Positions 7,552 through 16,052 of a stretch of 42,650 bases of DNA are shown piece after piece. Position 1 is the first letter of the stretch; each line of letters opens with the position of its first letter. The stretch is from Lachnospiraceae bacterium (GTDB lineage Bacteria > Bacillota > Clostridia > Lachnospirales > Lachnospiraceae), in the NCBI GenBank assembly GCA_021199235.1, contig JAJQIL010000105.1, positions 1 through 42,650 of the forward strand, in the 5' to 3' direction. Below the pieces are notes generated by a model. That model ran no database searches and was not told the DNA's origin. It saw nothing but the letters and a program-made list of their open reading frames with translations. Position numbers and translations under genes: made by a program.

Positions 7552-7788
7552 ATGGCAAAAGCAAAAAAGCTAACAGCATCAGAAATGTCTTCGAGATGTA
7601 TCCTGGAACCAGATGGAATGGAAACCATCATCTGCGACCTGTACCGTGACAGCGACCAGGCGAAGCTGTATTTTAACTCTCTGTTCAATTCGGAGGAATT
7701 ACAGGAAGAGGTGGAAGACTGTAACAGGGAGGTGAAAGAAACGTGGCAATGGACAGATTCATTATCTATTGGCACCTTGCAAAAGTAA
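7552..7788 (+). pseudogene. AKAKKLTAS-type small protein fragment (copy 2)
   Basis: ATG 7552 follows GCGAGGACAAAGA. The peptide AKAKKLTASEMSSRCILEPD (with a local frame disturbance relative to copy 1, where the same bases read LKKCLRDVSWNQLE) continues IICDLYRDSDQAKLYFNSLF and EELQEEVEDCNREV. In copy 2 a small deletion after TASE shifts the frame and a second change after the GATGGAATGG segment restores it. The C-terminus is fused to unrelated sequence. The relation to DUF6155 is only a weak impression. Confidence 0.5.
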
Positions 7789-7805
7789 TGAAACTGTGCT
7801 ATAAT
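7777..7805 (+). promoter_or_regulatory. Sigma-A promoter of the diguanylate cyclase gene
   Basis: TTGCAA at 7777-7782 and a perfect TATAAT at 7800-7805 are separated by exactly 17 bases. The predicted transcript starts near 7812 and has an unusually long untranslated leader of about 165 bases, which contains the pairing segments TGACAG and CTGTCA around 7837-7873. The promoter overlaps the end of the preceding gene relic. Confidence 0.8.
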
Positions 7806-7979
7806 TTATAAAAATTATGATCATGATTGGTGCAGTGACAGAAAGGGAAAAAACTTTACTTCCTGTCAGGAAATTTGACTTTTTGTGGGATCGCGAGATT
7901 GTCGTTCACAATCCGGCCACGCACTTGCTGCTTGCAATGTGAGGTGAGCAGTTTCGAGAATGGAGAGAACTATATTACA

Positions 7980-9365
7980 ATGGAAGACATGGCTTTTTAT
8001 CTGGAAGATGCCATGCGGATATTGGCCGAGACGTATCACAAAATATTGAAGATCAACCTTTCGACTGATACACACATCGACATTAAGGTTTACAAATCAG
8101 AACAGAAAGACTCTTATGGTTATTCGCAAAAAATATCGGACTGGCTGCGAAATTTTGCTGTCTCCGGACAGGTTTATGAGAAAGATGTAGATGCATATCT
8201 GCGTTTTACGAATGTGAATACGATCCGGATGCATTTTGAGCACAGCGATGAGTGCCTGCGGCTGCGTTACAGACGGTGGACGAACGGGGCATTTCGCTGG
8301 GTAATGATGGAAATTCTGAAGGCGAGTGATTACAGGCCTGATAATCAGACGCTGATGCTATATATTCAGGATATTCATGATATCTATACTCGTGAATTTG
8401 AGGCGCAGAAGGAACTGGAATACCTGAGCCGGTTTGATACGCTGACCGGATTGAAAAACCTTTATTCTTACCGCTCGATGTGCAATATGGTCGCATCAGA
8501 AACGAATCCGCGTCCGACGGGGGTTCTGTTTGCGGATCTGAATGGCCTGAAAATAATCAATGACACGATGGGGCATGAGAAAGGAAATGAATTTATCTGT
8601 AGCTTCGCGAAACAACTTTGTGAAAACTTACATGGATATGAGTCTTTTCGGATCAGCGGCGATGAGTTTGTAGTGGTGAGCATAGACGATGAGGAAGATC
8701 GTTTTATGGAACGCGCAGAGGCGTTCCGAAAAATGTTGGATAATGATGGATTTCCCCGCGCTGCTGTGGGAATTGCCTGGAGTATGAGCCACAGCATAGC
8801 TCGTGTTTCAGCGGAAGCGGAGACGAGGATGTATGAGGACAAGCAGCGCTTCTATGAAGAACATCCGGAATTTAAGCACGGTGTCATGGAACAGTCGTAT
8901 CATGACGAAATGCCGTCTTTGATCAGTGTGCTGACAGATTCTTATGAGGTGCTTCTGATTGCGGATCTGGATAAGGATACATATCATATCATCAAACAGA
9001 ACTCAACGAGTATTTACGCTGGCGAGTCGGCGAATGGCGTTTATTCCAGACGAAATGATAATTTCTGCAATAATGCGGTTTCGGAGGACTTCCGTGAGCT
9101 GCGCAGACAGGTGGGAAGTATTGCCAATTTAAAAGAGCAGCTTCGTTTAGAAAACCACATTGTTTGTGATTACCGGTTGAAAAACGGTCTCTGGAGAGAG
9201 TCCGCGTTCTGGAAAATGGGTTCGGACCCGGAAGGAGAGCCGACGAAGATTATTTATTATTCACAGGCACTTGATCATTCGATGGCAGAGCGTTTAAGCC
9301 GCAGGCAGAGGGCTGAGAAGGAACTCGCCAGTATAGCGGCGCAGAACACGCCGGATGCGCTGTAA
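7980..9365 (+). CDS. PAS-GGDEF diguanylate cyclase
   Basis: The start is placed at ATG 7980 (461 aa), behind GGAGAG at 7962-7967; an earlier TTG at 7875 would add unrelated residues. Residues about 1-145 look like a PAS sensor region. A GGDEF domain follows (FDTLTGLKN, then VLFADLNGLKIINDTMGHEKG) with catalytic signature SGDEF at residues 226-230; the S/GGDEF form with D and E present is compatible with making c-di-GMP from two GTP. No RxxD inhibitory site precedes the signature, so product inhibition of the usual type is not expected. About 160 C-terminal residues form a second PAS-like module (LIADLDKDTYHII). There is no membrane segment, so it is cytosolic. It heads the c-di-GMP block in front of the pel genes, behind its own promoter. 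Confidence 0.88.
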   Translation: MEDMAFYLEDAMRILAETYHKILKINLSTDTHIDIKVYKSEQKDSYGYSQKISDWLRNFAVSGQVYEKDVDAYLRFTNVNTIRMHFEHSDECLRLRYRRWTNGAFRWVMMEILKASDYRPDNQTLMLYIQDIHDIYTREFEAQKELEYLSRFDTLTGLKNLYSYRSMCNMVASETNPRPTGVLFADLNGLKIINDTMGHEKGNEFICSFAKQLCENLHGYESFRISGDEFVVVSIDDEEDRFMERAEAFRKMLDNDGFPRAAVGIAWSMSHSIARVSAEAETRMYEDKQRFYEEHPEFKHGVMEQSYHDEMPSLISVLTDSYEVLLIADLDKDTYHIIKQNSTSIYAGESANGVYSRRNDNFCNNAVSEDFRELRRQVGSIANLKEQLRLENHIVCDYRLKNGLWRESAFWKMGSDPEGEPTKIIYYSQALDHSMAERLSRRQRAEKELASIAAQNTPDAL

Positions 9366-9427
9366 TATGACACGATACTGGTCAGAATCGTGCCGCGTAC
9401 TTACTGCTTCTCTTTTTTGATGCCTTG

Positions 9428-9436
9428 TGTTATAAT
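9428..9436 (+). promoter_or_regulatory. Extended -10 promoter before the HPt gene
   Basis: TGTTATAAT gives a perfect TATAAT at 9431-9436 with the TG of an extended -10 element. No good -35 hexamer stands 16-18 bases upstream. It would let the HPt, HD-GYP and kinase genes be expressed independently of the cyclase gene. Confidence 0.55.
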
Positions 9437-9517
9437 CTTATGGATTTTTCTTTAATTTCTTTGGGGAGAGAAAGTTCCTCGATGGTGTTCGTTATTGTTC
9501 AGGAAAGAGGCGATTCT

Positions 9518-9880
9518 ATGAAATTCTTTGATGAGTTGCAAATGCTGGGTGTTGATGTTGATGAGGGCGTGGACCGCCTGATGGGAAATGTCGATCTGTA
9601 TGAGCGGATGCTGATGAAGTTTGCTGATATGCTGAAGGAGACGCCGGTTACTGATGATTTTAATAACGATAACTGTGAAGAGACCATTCAGAATATCCAT
9701 GCACTGAAAGGTGCGGCGGGGAATCTGTCAATCAGGCCGCTGTATGAGGCGTATACGGAGATTGTAAATCTGCTGCGGGCAGGAGAGATTCTCCAGGCAA
9801 AGGACGAAATCCGAAGGATTTTGCCTGCACAGGAGAACATTGTGGAATGTATCAGAAGACATGGGCAGGAAGATTGCTAA
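9518..9880 (+). CDS. Free-standing HPt phosphotransfer protein
   Basis: ATG 9518 is 7 bases behind AAAGAGG and gives a 120-residue protein; a longer reading from further upstream has no ribosome binding site. The four-helix-bundle HPt signature IHALKGAAGNLS places the phospho-accepting histidine at residue 61. No other domain is present. HPt proteins shuttle phosphate between the C-terminal receiver of a hybrid kinase and a response regulator. The hybrid kinase at 11130 with two receivers and the receiver-HD-GYP protein at 9986 are the obvious partners, so a kinase, receiver, HPt, receiver relay can be read directly from this neighbourhood. The pairing is inference from linkage. Confidence 0.85.
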   Translation: MKFFDELQMLGVDVDEGVDRLMGNVDLYERMLMKFADMLKETPVTDDFNNDNCEETIQNIHALKGAAGNLSIRPLYEAYTEIVNLLRAGEILQAKDEIRRILPAQENIVECIRRHGQEDC

Positions 9881-9985
9881 AAGAGATGTTTATTTGCCGA
9901 CAGGCAGCGTTGCCGGGGCATCTTTTGAGAAAATGCTGAGTTATGGATGCTGATAAATATATAAGGAAGAAGATACGGTGAGATT

Positions 9986-11038
9986 ATGGAAAAGAAAACG
10001 ATATTGATCGTGGATGATGTTGAGATTAACCGTGCGGTTCTGGCAGAGATTTTTAAGGATGAATATGATGTCCTGGAGGCGGCAGGCGGCGAGGAAGCGC
10101 TTGTTATTATTAATAGCAATGAAGACATTTCAGCTGTGCTGTTGGATCTTCTGATGCCGGGGGTTGACGGGCTGGCGGTCTTAAAGGACATGAATGTGAC
10201 GGGAAGGATCCGGACGGTGCCGGTATTTCTGATCACGGCGTCAGAAAACCGGGATTTGCTTCTTGAAGCATATCACCTCGGAGCAGTCGATATCATCAGT
10301 AAGCCATTTTATGGGCATTTTATCAGGCACAGGATTAAGAATGTCATCGATCTGTACAGCTACCAGAATGAACTTGAGGGTATCGTTTCGGAGCAGGTTA
10401 CACGTCTGAACAAGCTGAACCGGTCCGTGATTGCGGCGCTGGCAGCTCTGATCGAGTTCCGGGACTGTGAATCCGGTGGGCATGTTCGGAGAATGTGTAC
10501 TTTGACATGGCTGCTGATGCAGGAAGTGAGTGAGAGATATCCTGAATATTACCTGCCGCCCGATGAGATTGACAAGATTGGAATGTCCGCTGTGCTGCAT
10601 GATATCGGGAAAATTTCCATACCGGATCAGATTCTGAAAAAACCAGGGAAGCTTACGACGGAGGAATTTGAAATTATGAAGGGACACACCGTAAAAGGTT
10701 GTGAGATTCTTCAGAAGATTCCGGATCTGGTGGATGAAGGTACCTATGTGTACAGCTATGACATCTGCCGACATCACCATGAACGATGGGACGGAAGGGG
10801 TTATCCGGATGGTCTGGTAGGAGATGAGACTTCCATCTGGGCACAGGTTGCGGCTGTTGCGGATGTCTATGACGCCCTTACATCTGACCGGGTTTATAAA
10901 AAAGCGTATAGCCATGAAGTTGCCAGACAGATGATTTTGAACGGGGAATGCGGCGCGTTCAACCCTAAGGTGATGGAAGCCTTCCTGAAGTCGGAAGATA
11001 AAATACTGAAGATGTATCAGGAAACACAGAATAACTGA
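9986..11038 (+). CDS. Response regulator with HD-GYP c-di-GMP phosphodiesterase domain
   Basis: This 350-residue protein has an N-terminal receiver (ILIVDDVEINR; phospho-acceptor Asp54 in LLDLLMPG; Lys in ISKPF) and a C-terminal HD-GYP domain of the RpfG type. The HD pair is His205-Asp206 in LHDIGKISIP, and HHERWDGRGYPDGL carries the GYP triad at 272-274. Downstream VADVYDALTSDRVYK is also standard. Known HD-GYP enzymes with this full motif hydrolyse c-di-GMP to pGpG or GMP. There is no DNA-binding domain, so output is enzymatic. It lies between the HPt and kinase genes and is the plausible end point of the phosphorelay, coupling a membrane signal to lowering of the second messenger that PelD senses. 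Confidence 0.92.
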   Translation: MEKKTILIVDDVEINRAVLAEIFKDEYDVLEAAGGEEALVIINSNEDISAVLLDLLMPGVDGLAVLKDMNVTGRIRTVPVFLITASENRDLLLEAYHLGAVDIISKPFYGHFIRHRIKNVIDLYSYQNELEGIVSEQVTRLNKLNRSVIAALAALIEFRDCESGGHVRRMCTLTWLLMQEVSERYPEYYLPPDEIDKIGMSAVLHDIGKISIPDQILKKPGKLTTEEFEIMKGHTVKGCEILQKIPDLVDEGTYVYSYDICRHHHERWDGRGYPDGLVGDETSIWAQVAAVADVYDALTSDRVYKKAYSHEVARQMILNGECGAFNPKVMEAFLKSEDKILKMYQETQNN

Positions 11039-11129
11039 CAATTATTCAGGACAAAACTGTGGTTTCAGCGGGCTCAGGGACGTTTGAACCTGACATCACA
11101 GGAAATGAAAACAAAAAGGATGACTGGAT

Positions 11130-13673
11130 ATGGAAAAAAGAACAAGACGGCTGTTGATATGGAGCTTTTGCTCGGTTCTTCTGATCTGCATTGTTGTATT
11201 TGTCGCTCTGGCGACTTATATGACGGGAAAGACCAGGGAGTCCATTACAAGCATCCGGCAGATTTACGTGTCAGAGATTAATGAACAGATCCAGCAGAAA
11301 TTTCAGACCATAGTGGAATTGCGGCTGGATCAGGTAGATTCGATCATCCGGTCAGGCCCGCTTGAGGAAGCAGAGTACAGCGAGGAAGCGATGGAGGAAC
11401 TGGCCGAAATGGCGGAATCCAGAAGCTTTACCTGGCTGGGATTGTATGGGGAAGACGGAGAACTTGTGACAGTCTATGGAGAGGAAATGGTGTTTGAAGG
11501 GGACGATGATGTCCAGACACTCCTTGATTCTTATGACTGTGTCATCAAGCGCGGAATCAACAGCAGCGGAGAGATGGTATTTCTTTTTGGAAGAGCCGCT
11601 GAGTATGAGATGGGAGACGGGGAAAAAAGTGTCGCGCTGCTGGCAGGCGTTCCGATGGAGGATATGAACGATGCCCTCTATCTCTATACCGATGACGCGG
11701 ATGCGTACTCTCACATCATTGATATGGACGGGAACTTTGTCATAAGGAATGCGGACGCTTCCGATGATGAAAATTATTTTGAACGCATACAGGAAGAATT
11801 TGAAACACTGAATGGCAAGACGAGCGATGTTTATGAGACGGAACTGCGTGCCGCAATGGAAAACAAAGAGGAGTATGGTACGACTATTTCTGTTGATGGA
11901 GAGGAACGCTATATTTATTGTACCCCAATCTCCATAAAGCCCACCTGGTATCTGGTGACGGTGATGCCGGAGGGCGTGATCAAGGAGACAGTGCTGAGCC
12001 TGGATCAGCTTCGGATCCTTTCAATTGTGGCTTCTCTTGTTATTATCCTTGCCTGCATGATCTTTGTATTTGTCCGCTATTACAGGCTGACACAGCATTA
12101 TGTGCGGGATTTGGAAGCTGCAAGAAAAGAGGCGATACATGCCAATCAGGCAAAGAGTGAATTCCTTTCCAGCATGAGCCATGATATCCGGACACCGATG
12201 AACGCGATCATGGGGATGACGGAGATTGCCCTGAAGAATCAGCAGGACCCCATGAAAGTTGAGGATTGTCTGCAAAAAATCAGGCTGTCCGGCAGGCATT
12301 TGCTGGGGCTGATTAATGATGTTCTGGATATGTCAAAGATTGAGAGCGGCAAAATGGCGCTGCGCATGGCACATGTTTCCTTACGCGAATTGATGGATGA
12401 CATTGTGAATATCGTGCAGACGCAGATCCGGGCGAAGAATCAGGAATTTGATATTTACATTCAGACGATTCTTTGTGAAGAACTGATCTGTGACGGAACA
12501 CGTCTCAGCCAGGTCCTGACGAACCTGCTCTCTAATGCGGTGAAATTTACGCCGGAAGGAGGCCGCATTGACGTATATGTATCCCAGGAAGCTTCACCCG
12601 CAGGTGAAAATTACGTACGGACGCATTTTGTCGTGGAAGATACCGGGATTGGGATGTCTGAGGAATTTCAGGAAACCATTTATGACACTTTTACCCGGGA
12701 GAATTCTGACAGAGCCGGGAAAACGGAAGGCACCGGCCTTGGTATGGCGATCACAAAGGCGATCGTGGATCAGTTTGGCGGCACGATCGAGCTTAAGAGT
12801 TCGCCGGGCTGCGGCAGCCGGTTCCATGTAACTCTGGATTTTGAAAAGGCTGAGCAGATTGTGGAAATGAAGCTTCCGCCATGGAAAATTCTGGTGGTGG
12901 ACGACAACAGGGTTCTTTGTACAAGCGCTTCGGAGAATCTGGCAGAACTCGGAGCAGACGCGGAATGGACGCAGGATGGTCGGGATGCGGTTCGTATGAT
13001 TGAGACACGGCACGAGAAAAAAGAGGATTACCAGTTTGCCCTGATTGACTGGAGGATGCCCGGCATGGACGGGATACAGACGATTCGGGAGATTCGCCGC
13101 AGGATTGGCAGCAATATTCCGCTCTTCCTGATATCAGCATATGACTGGAGTGATATTGAAGAGGAAGTCCGCTCGGATCAGATAACCGGATTTATTTCAA
13201 AGCCATTGTTTAAATCCACTTTATACGAGACGCTTTCACGGTATGCGGACGATGTGGAACAGGATTCTCATCGAAAGAATGAAGAACAGGCTGATTTTGC
13301 AGGGAAGCGGATTCTGGTAGCGGAAGACATAGATATTAACTGGGAAGTGGCGGAGGAAATTCTGAAGACGTTTGGTTTTGAGATCAGCCGTGCCGCAAAC
13401 GGCAGGGAATGTGTAGATATGTTCGAGCAGTCGGCCATCGGATATTATGACGCGATTCTGATGGATATTCAGATGCCCGTTCTGAACGGATACGAAGCCA
13501 CAAAGGAGATACGCGCCCTTGAACGCGCAGACCATACACTGCCGATTCTGGCAATGACGGCAAACGCGTTTTCGAGCGATGTACAGGAATGTCTGGACTG
13601 TGGTATGAATGGGCATATTGCGAAACCGCTTGATGTGAAAGAAATGATCAGTGTTTTGAATCAGTTTTTGTGA
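11130..13673 (+). CDS. Membrane hybrid histidine kinase with two receiver domains
   Basis: This 847-residue protein has transmembrane segments at about 8-31 and 297-320 flanking an extracellular sensor of dCache-like size. A HisKA domain follows with the H-box SHDIRTPMNAI (His351), then a HATPase domain (NLLSNAVKFTPEGG, EDTGIGM, GTGLGMAI). The first receiver is ILVVDDNR with Asp640 in IDWRMPG and Lys in ISKPL. The second receiver is ILVAEDIDIN with Asp779 in LMDIQMPV. Both receivers keep their key residues. The gene starts at ATG 11130 behind AAAAAGGA. It ends 58 bases before the pel promoter. It needs an HPt partner to pass phosphate on, and one is encoded two genes upstream. The sensed ligand cannot be read from sequence. 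Confidence 0.92.
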   Translation: MEKRTRRLLIWSFCSVLLICIVVFVALATYMTGKTRESITSIRQIYVSEINEQIQQKFQTIVELRLDQVDSIIRSGPLEEAEYSEEAMEELAEMAESRSFTWLGLYGEDGELVTVYGEEMVFEGDDDVQTLLDSYDCVIKRGINSSGEMVFLFGRAAEYEMGDGEKSVALLAGVPMEDMNDALYLYTDDADAYSHIIDMDGNFVIRNADASDDENYFERIQEEFETLNGKTSDVYETELRAAMENKEEYGTTISVDGEERYIYCTPISIKPTWYLVTVMPEGVIKETVLSLDQLRILSIVASLVIILACMIFVFVRYYRLTQHYVRDLEAARKEAIHANQAKSEFLSSMSHDIRTPMNAIMGMTEIALKNQQDPMKVEDCLQKIRLSGRHLLGLINDVLDMSKIESGKMALRMAHVSLRELMDDIVNIVQTQIRAKNQEFDIYIQTILCEELICDGTRLSQVLTNLLSNAVKFTPEGGRIDVYVSQEASPAGENYVRTHFVVEDTGIGMSEEFQETIYDTFTRENSDRAGKTEGTGLGMAITKAIVDQFGGTIELKSSPGCGSRFHVTLDFEKAEQIVEMKLPPWKILVVDDNRVLCTSASENLAELGADAEWTQDGRDAVRMIETRHEKKEDYQFALIDWRMPGMDGIQTIREIRRRIGSNIPLFLISAYDWSDIEEEVRSDQITGFISKPLFKSTLYETLSRYADDVEQDSHRKNEEQADFAGKRILVAEDIDINWEVAEEILKTFGFEISRAANGRECVDMFEQSAIGYYDAILMDIQMPVLNGYEATKEIRALERADHTLPILAMTANAFSSDVQECLDCGMNGHIAKPLDVKEMISVLNQFL

Positions 13674-13730
13674 CGAAGCAGAAAGACAACCGTGAGTCAG
13701 TCGTTTGATGGCTTCTGATGAGAAAAGATG

Positions 13731-13759
13731 TTGAAAAATAAGGGAAAATTCGCTATGAT
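13731..13759 (+). promoter_or_regulatory. Sigma-A promoter of the pel operon
   Basis: TTGAAA at 13731-13736 and TATGAT at 13754-13759 stand 17 bases apart in the gap between the hybrid kinase and pelD. From here to 28461 all genes run in the same direction with short gaps or overlaps and no strong terminator is visible. One long transcript is therefore likely. I see no GEMM-type c-di-GMP riboswitch in the leader, which suggests that c-di-GMP acts on the PelD protein rather than on the mRNA. Confidence 0.75.
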
Positions 13760-13815
13760 TACCATGGTTGCATGAGACACATAGGAAATCATCCGTAAAG
13801 GAACGGGAATATACC

Positions 13816-15993
13816 ATGGATGTATTGCTGGTTGGCGGCACAAATGGATTGATGGATGCCATGATTGACAAACTGAACAAAGAAGGCCATCGGATTTACG
13901 TGCTGACAGAGCATCGCTTTCAGAATTCCCGGAACCGAAAGGCCTTCGAATACTATTATTTTCCGTATGACAGCGACTCTCTGAAGGAAGTATTCGAAAG
14001 CATCAATCCACAGCTGGTCCTCTGCATGGGTGCGTTTGACACCAATTATGACTGGAAAGACGCCCGCAAGGAGTCGGTTCGTTATTCCCTTGGTATCACG
14101 AACATTCTGACAACGTTTGCTGACCGTGAAAAAGGAAGACTGGTCTATCTTTCCTCAGAAGAGGTATATTGCGATTCCTATACAGTCAATATAACGGAAG
14201 ACACGCCGACAAGCGCACGGGGATTCCGTGCGATTGCGCTGGCGCAGATGGAACAGCAATGTAAAAATTACAGCCGTCAGATGAATCTGGATGTGATCGC
14301 ACTGAGGCTGGATCATCTGTATACCAGACCGCGCAAAGCCGGAGAATGCTTCCATACCGGCGCGAAAATGTGCATGGAAGGGTTAAGGACCGGGAAAATA
14401 ACCGCCTCAGATCGATATCAGATCTCCATGCTGCACCTTCAGGATGCGGTAGACTTTATTTATCAGGTGTGTGTCTGTGAATCCCATCAGAGATCACTGT
14501 ATAATCTTTCATCATCAAAAATGATCACACAGATGGAGATTGCACAGATTTTGCGTGACACGCTTGGCGGAGATACGGAAATTGAGGACAATTCCGTCGG
14601 AAGCGTACATCGGGTCGTGCTCTCCAACGAAGCCTTTGCGGCGGAGTTTTATCAGGCCATCCGGCATGAGCCGCACGAGTCGTTTGCGCAGATGGCGACC
14701 TATATGAAAAAGCACCGAAATGCATTTCTTACCACGGACGGCGTCAGCGAGAGCTTTCTGAACCGCTTACTCGGAAGAACTGCTGCGCTGTTCTGGGCGT
14801 TGCTGCCGTTTGTGGAAAATATGATTTGCTTCATCCCGTTTTTTATGCTGAATAACCGTGCGACCGACAGTAAATATTTTGCGAAACTGGACTTTTACCT
14901 GCTCTATGTCCTGTTATTCGCAATTGTCTATGGGCAGCAGCAGGCGACGTTTTCCGCACTGCTGGCTATCCTGGGGTATGTGTTTCGCCAGAGCTATCAC
15001 CGAAGCAGCTTTGAGGTGATGATGGACTATAATACCTATGTCTGGATGGCGCAGCTTTTCATTGTCGGACTTATTGTGGGATATATGAAAGACCGGCTGA
15101 ACGTGATGCAGGAGGAAAACCGGCAGGAGATGCGTTACATGGAGGGGCAGCTGGATGATATTCAGAATATCAACACCAGCAATGCCAGGATGAAGAACCT
15201 GCTGGCCGACCAGATCATCAACGGGGAAGACAGCCTTGGAAAAGTCTATGAGGTCACATCCCGCCTGAATAATTATGAACCGGAGGAAGTGTTGTTTTAT
15301 GCTGCGGATGTTGTGGCAAAACTGATGGGGAGCAAAGATGTGGCTATCTACACGATTGCCAACCATTCGTATGCGCGACTTTATTCCGCAACTTCACAGA
15401 AAGCGCGGATTATGGGAAAATCTATTCAGTATACAGAGATGGAAGAACTGACGGCAGCGCTTAAGGAACGGCGCGTATATATCAATAAAAAGCTTGACGA
15501 ACGTTATCCGATGATGGCGTACGCCATCTATTCAGAGGATGAAATGCAGTTGATTCTGATGGTATGGGGACTTTCCTGGGAACGCATGACGCTCGCCCAG
15601 GCAGATACCTTAAGCGTTATCGGTGACCTGATCCAGAATGCGGTACTGCGTGCGAACCGTTATCTGGAAGCATTGGAGGACCGGCGGTATATCAGTGGGA
15701 CACCGATTATGGAAGAGAAATCCTTTACAAAGCTGGTGCGGGCTTATCTTTCCGCGCAGATGCAGGGCCTTACCGAATGCGCGTTGGTCGCTATCGATAT
15801 CAAAGATTTTTCCATGGAGGAAGCCGCGCAGAAAGTCAGGGGTGTATTCCGGCAGACGGACTACCTGGGACAGATGACCGGAGGGCTGTATCTGCTTTTA
15901 TCAAACTCGAACGAGCGGGACGCCGGATTTGTCCTGGAGCGCATTCATAAGCTGAAGATGGATGCGCATGTGCAGAAAGGAATTGATTTGTAG
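13816..15993 (+). CDS. pelD: PelD: c-di-GMP receptor of Pel synthesis, with N-terminal NAD-epimerase-like domain
   Basis: The start MDVLLVGGTNG at 13816 puts the Rossmann glycine motif at the N-terminus (726 aa). Residues 1-300 resemble an NAD-dependent epimerase/dehydratase (SDR), but the catalytic YxxxK is not clear (RGFRAIALAQME in its place). Several hydrophobic segments around 310-430 follow, then a coiled stretch, a GAF-like domain (about 480-620) and a degenerate GGDEF domain. That last domain has RQTD at 679-682, the RxxD c-di-GMP-binding site, and GGLY in place of GGDEF. Membrane anchor, GAF and degenerate GGDEF are the known PelD architecture, which activates polymer synthesis when c-di-GMP binds. 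The fused SDR domain is the addition. It heads the pel operon, directly behind c-di-GMP-metabolising genes. Confidence 0.88.
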   Translation: MDVLLVGGTNGLMDAMIDKLNKEGHRIYVLTEHRFQNSRNRKAFEYYYFPYDSDSLKEVFESINPQLVLCMGAFDTNYDWKDARKESVRYSLGITNILTTFADREKGRLVYLSSEEVYCDSYTVNITEDTPTSARGFRAIALAQMEQQCKNYSRQMNLDVIALRLDHLYTRPRKAGECFHTGAKMCMEGLRTGKITASDRYQISMLHLQDAVDFIYQVCVCESHQRSLYNLSSSKMITQMEIAQILRDTLGGDTEIEDNSVGSVHRVVLSNEAFAAEFYQAIRHEPHESFAQMATYMKKHRNAFLTTDGVSESFLNRLLGRTAALFWALLPFVENMICFIPFFMLNNRATDSKYFAKLDFYLLYVLLFAIVYGQQQATFSALLAILGYVFRQSYHRSSFEVMMDYNTYVWMAQLFIVGLIVGYMKDRLNVMQEENRQEMRYMEGQLDDIQNINTSNARMKNLLADQIINGEDSLGKVYEVTSRLNNYEPEEVLFYAADVVAKLMGSKDVAIYTIANHSYARLYSATSQKARIMGKSIQYTEMEELTAALKERRVYINKKLDERYPMMAYAIYSEDEMQLILMVWGLSWERMTLAQADTLSVIGDLIQNAVLRANRYLEALEDRRYISGTPIMEEKSFTKLVRAYLSAQMQGLTECALVAIDIKDFSMEEAAQKVRGVFRQTDYLGQMTGGLYLLLSNSNERDAGFVLERIHKLKMDAHVQKGIDL

Positions 15994-16052
15994 AAATTAC
16001 AGGCTTCGTGGAGTTAAAAATGATGCCGTCAGGGCAGAGGAGGTGCGGCAGC

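Noticed and set aside
9371-9392. CACGAT/ATCGTG hairpin after the diguanylate cyclase gene as a terminator
   Set aside because: The stem is only six pairs and the T-run comes about 20 bases later, so it does not meet the pattern of an intrinsic terminator.
10241-11041. 266-codon open frame on the minus strand
   Set aside because: It mirrors the HD-GYP coding sequence, whose catalytic motifs are intact on the plus strand.
13674-13815. Possible c-di-GMP riboswitch in front of pelD
   Set aside because: The gap after the promoter is short and shows none of the conserved GEMM elements; PelD itself provides the c-di-GMP input.
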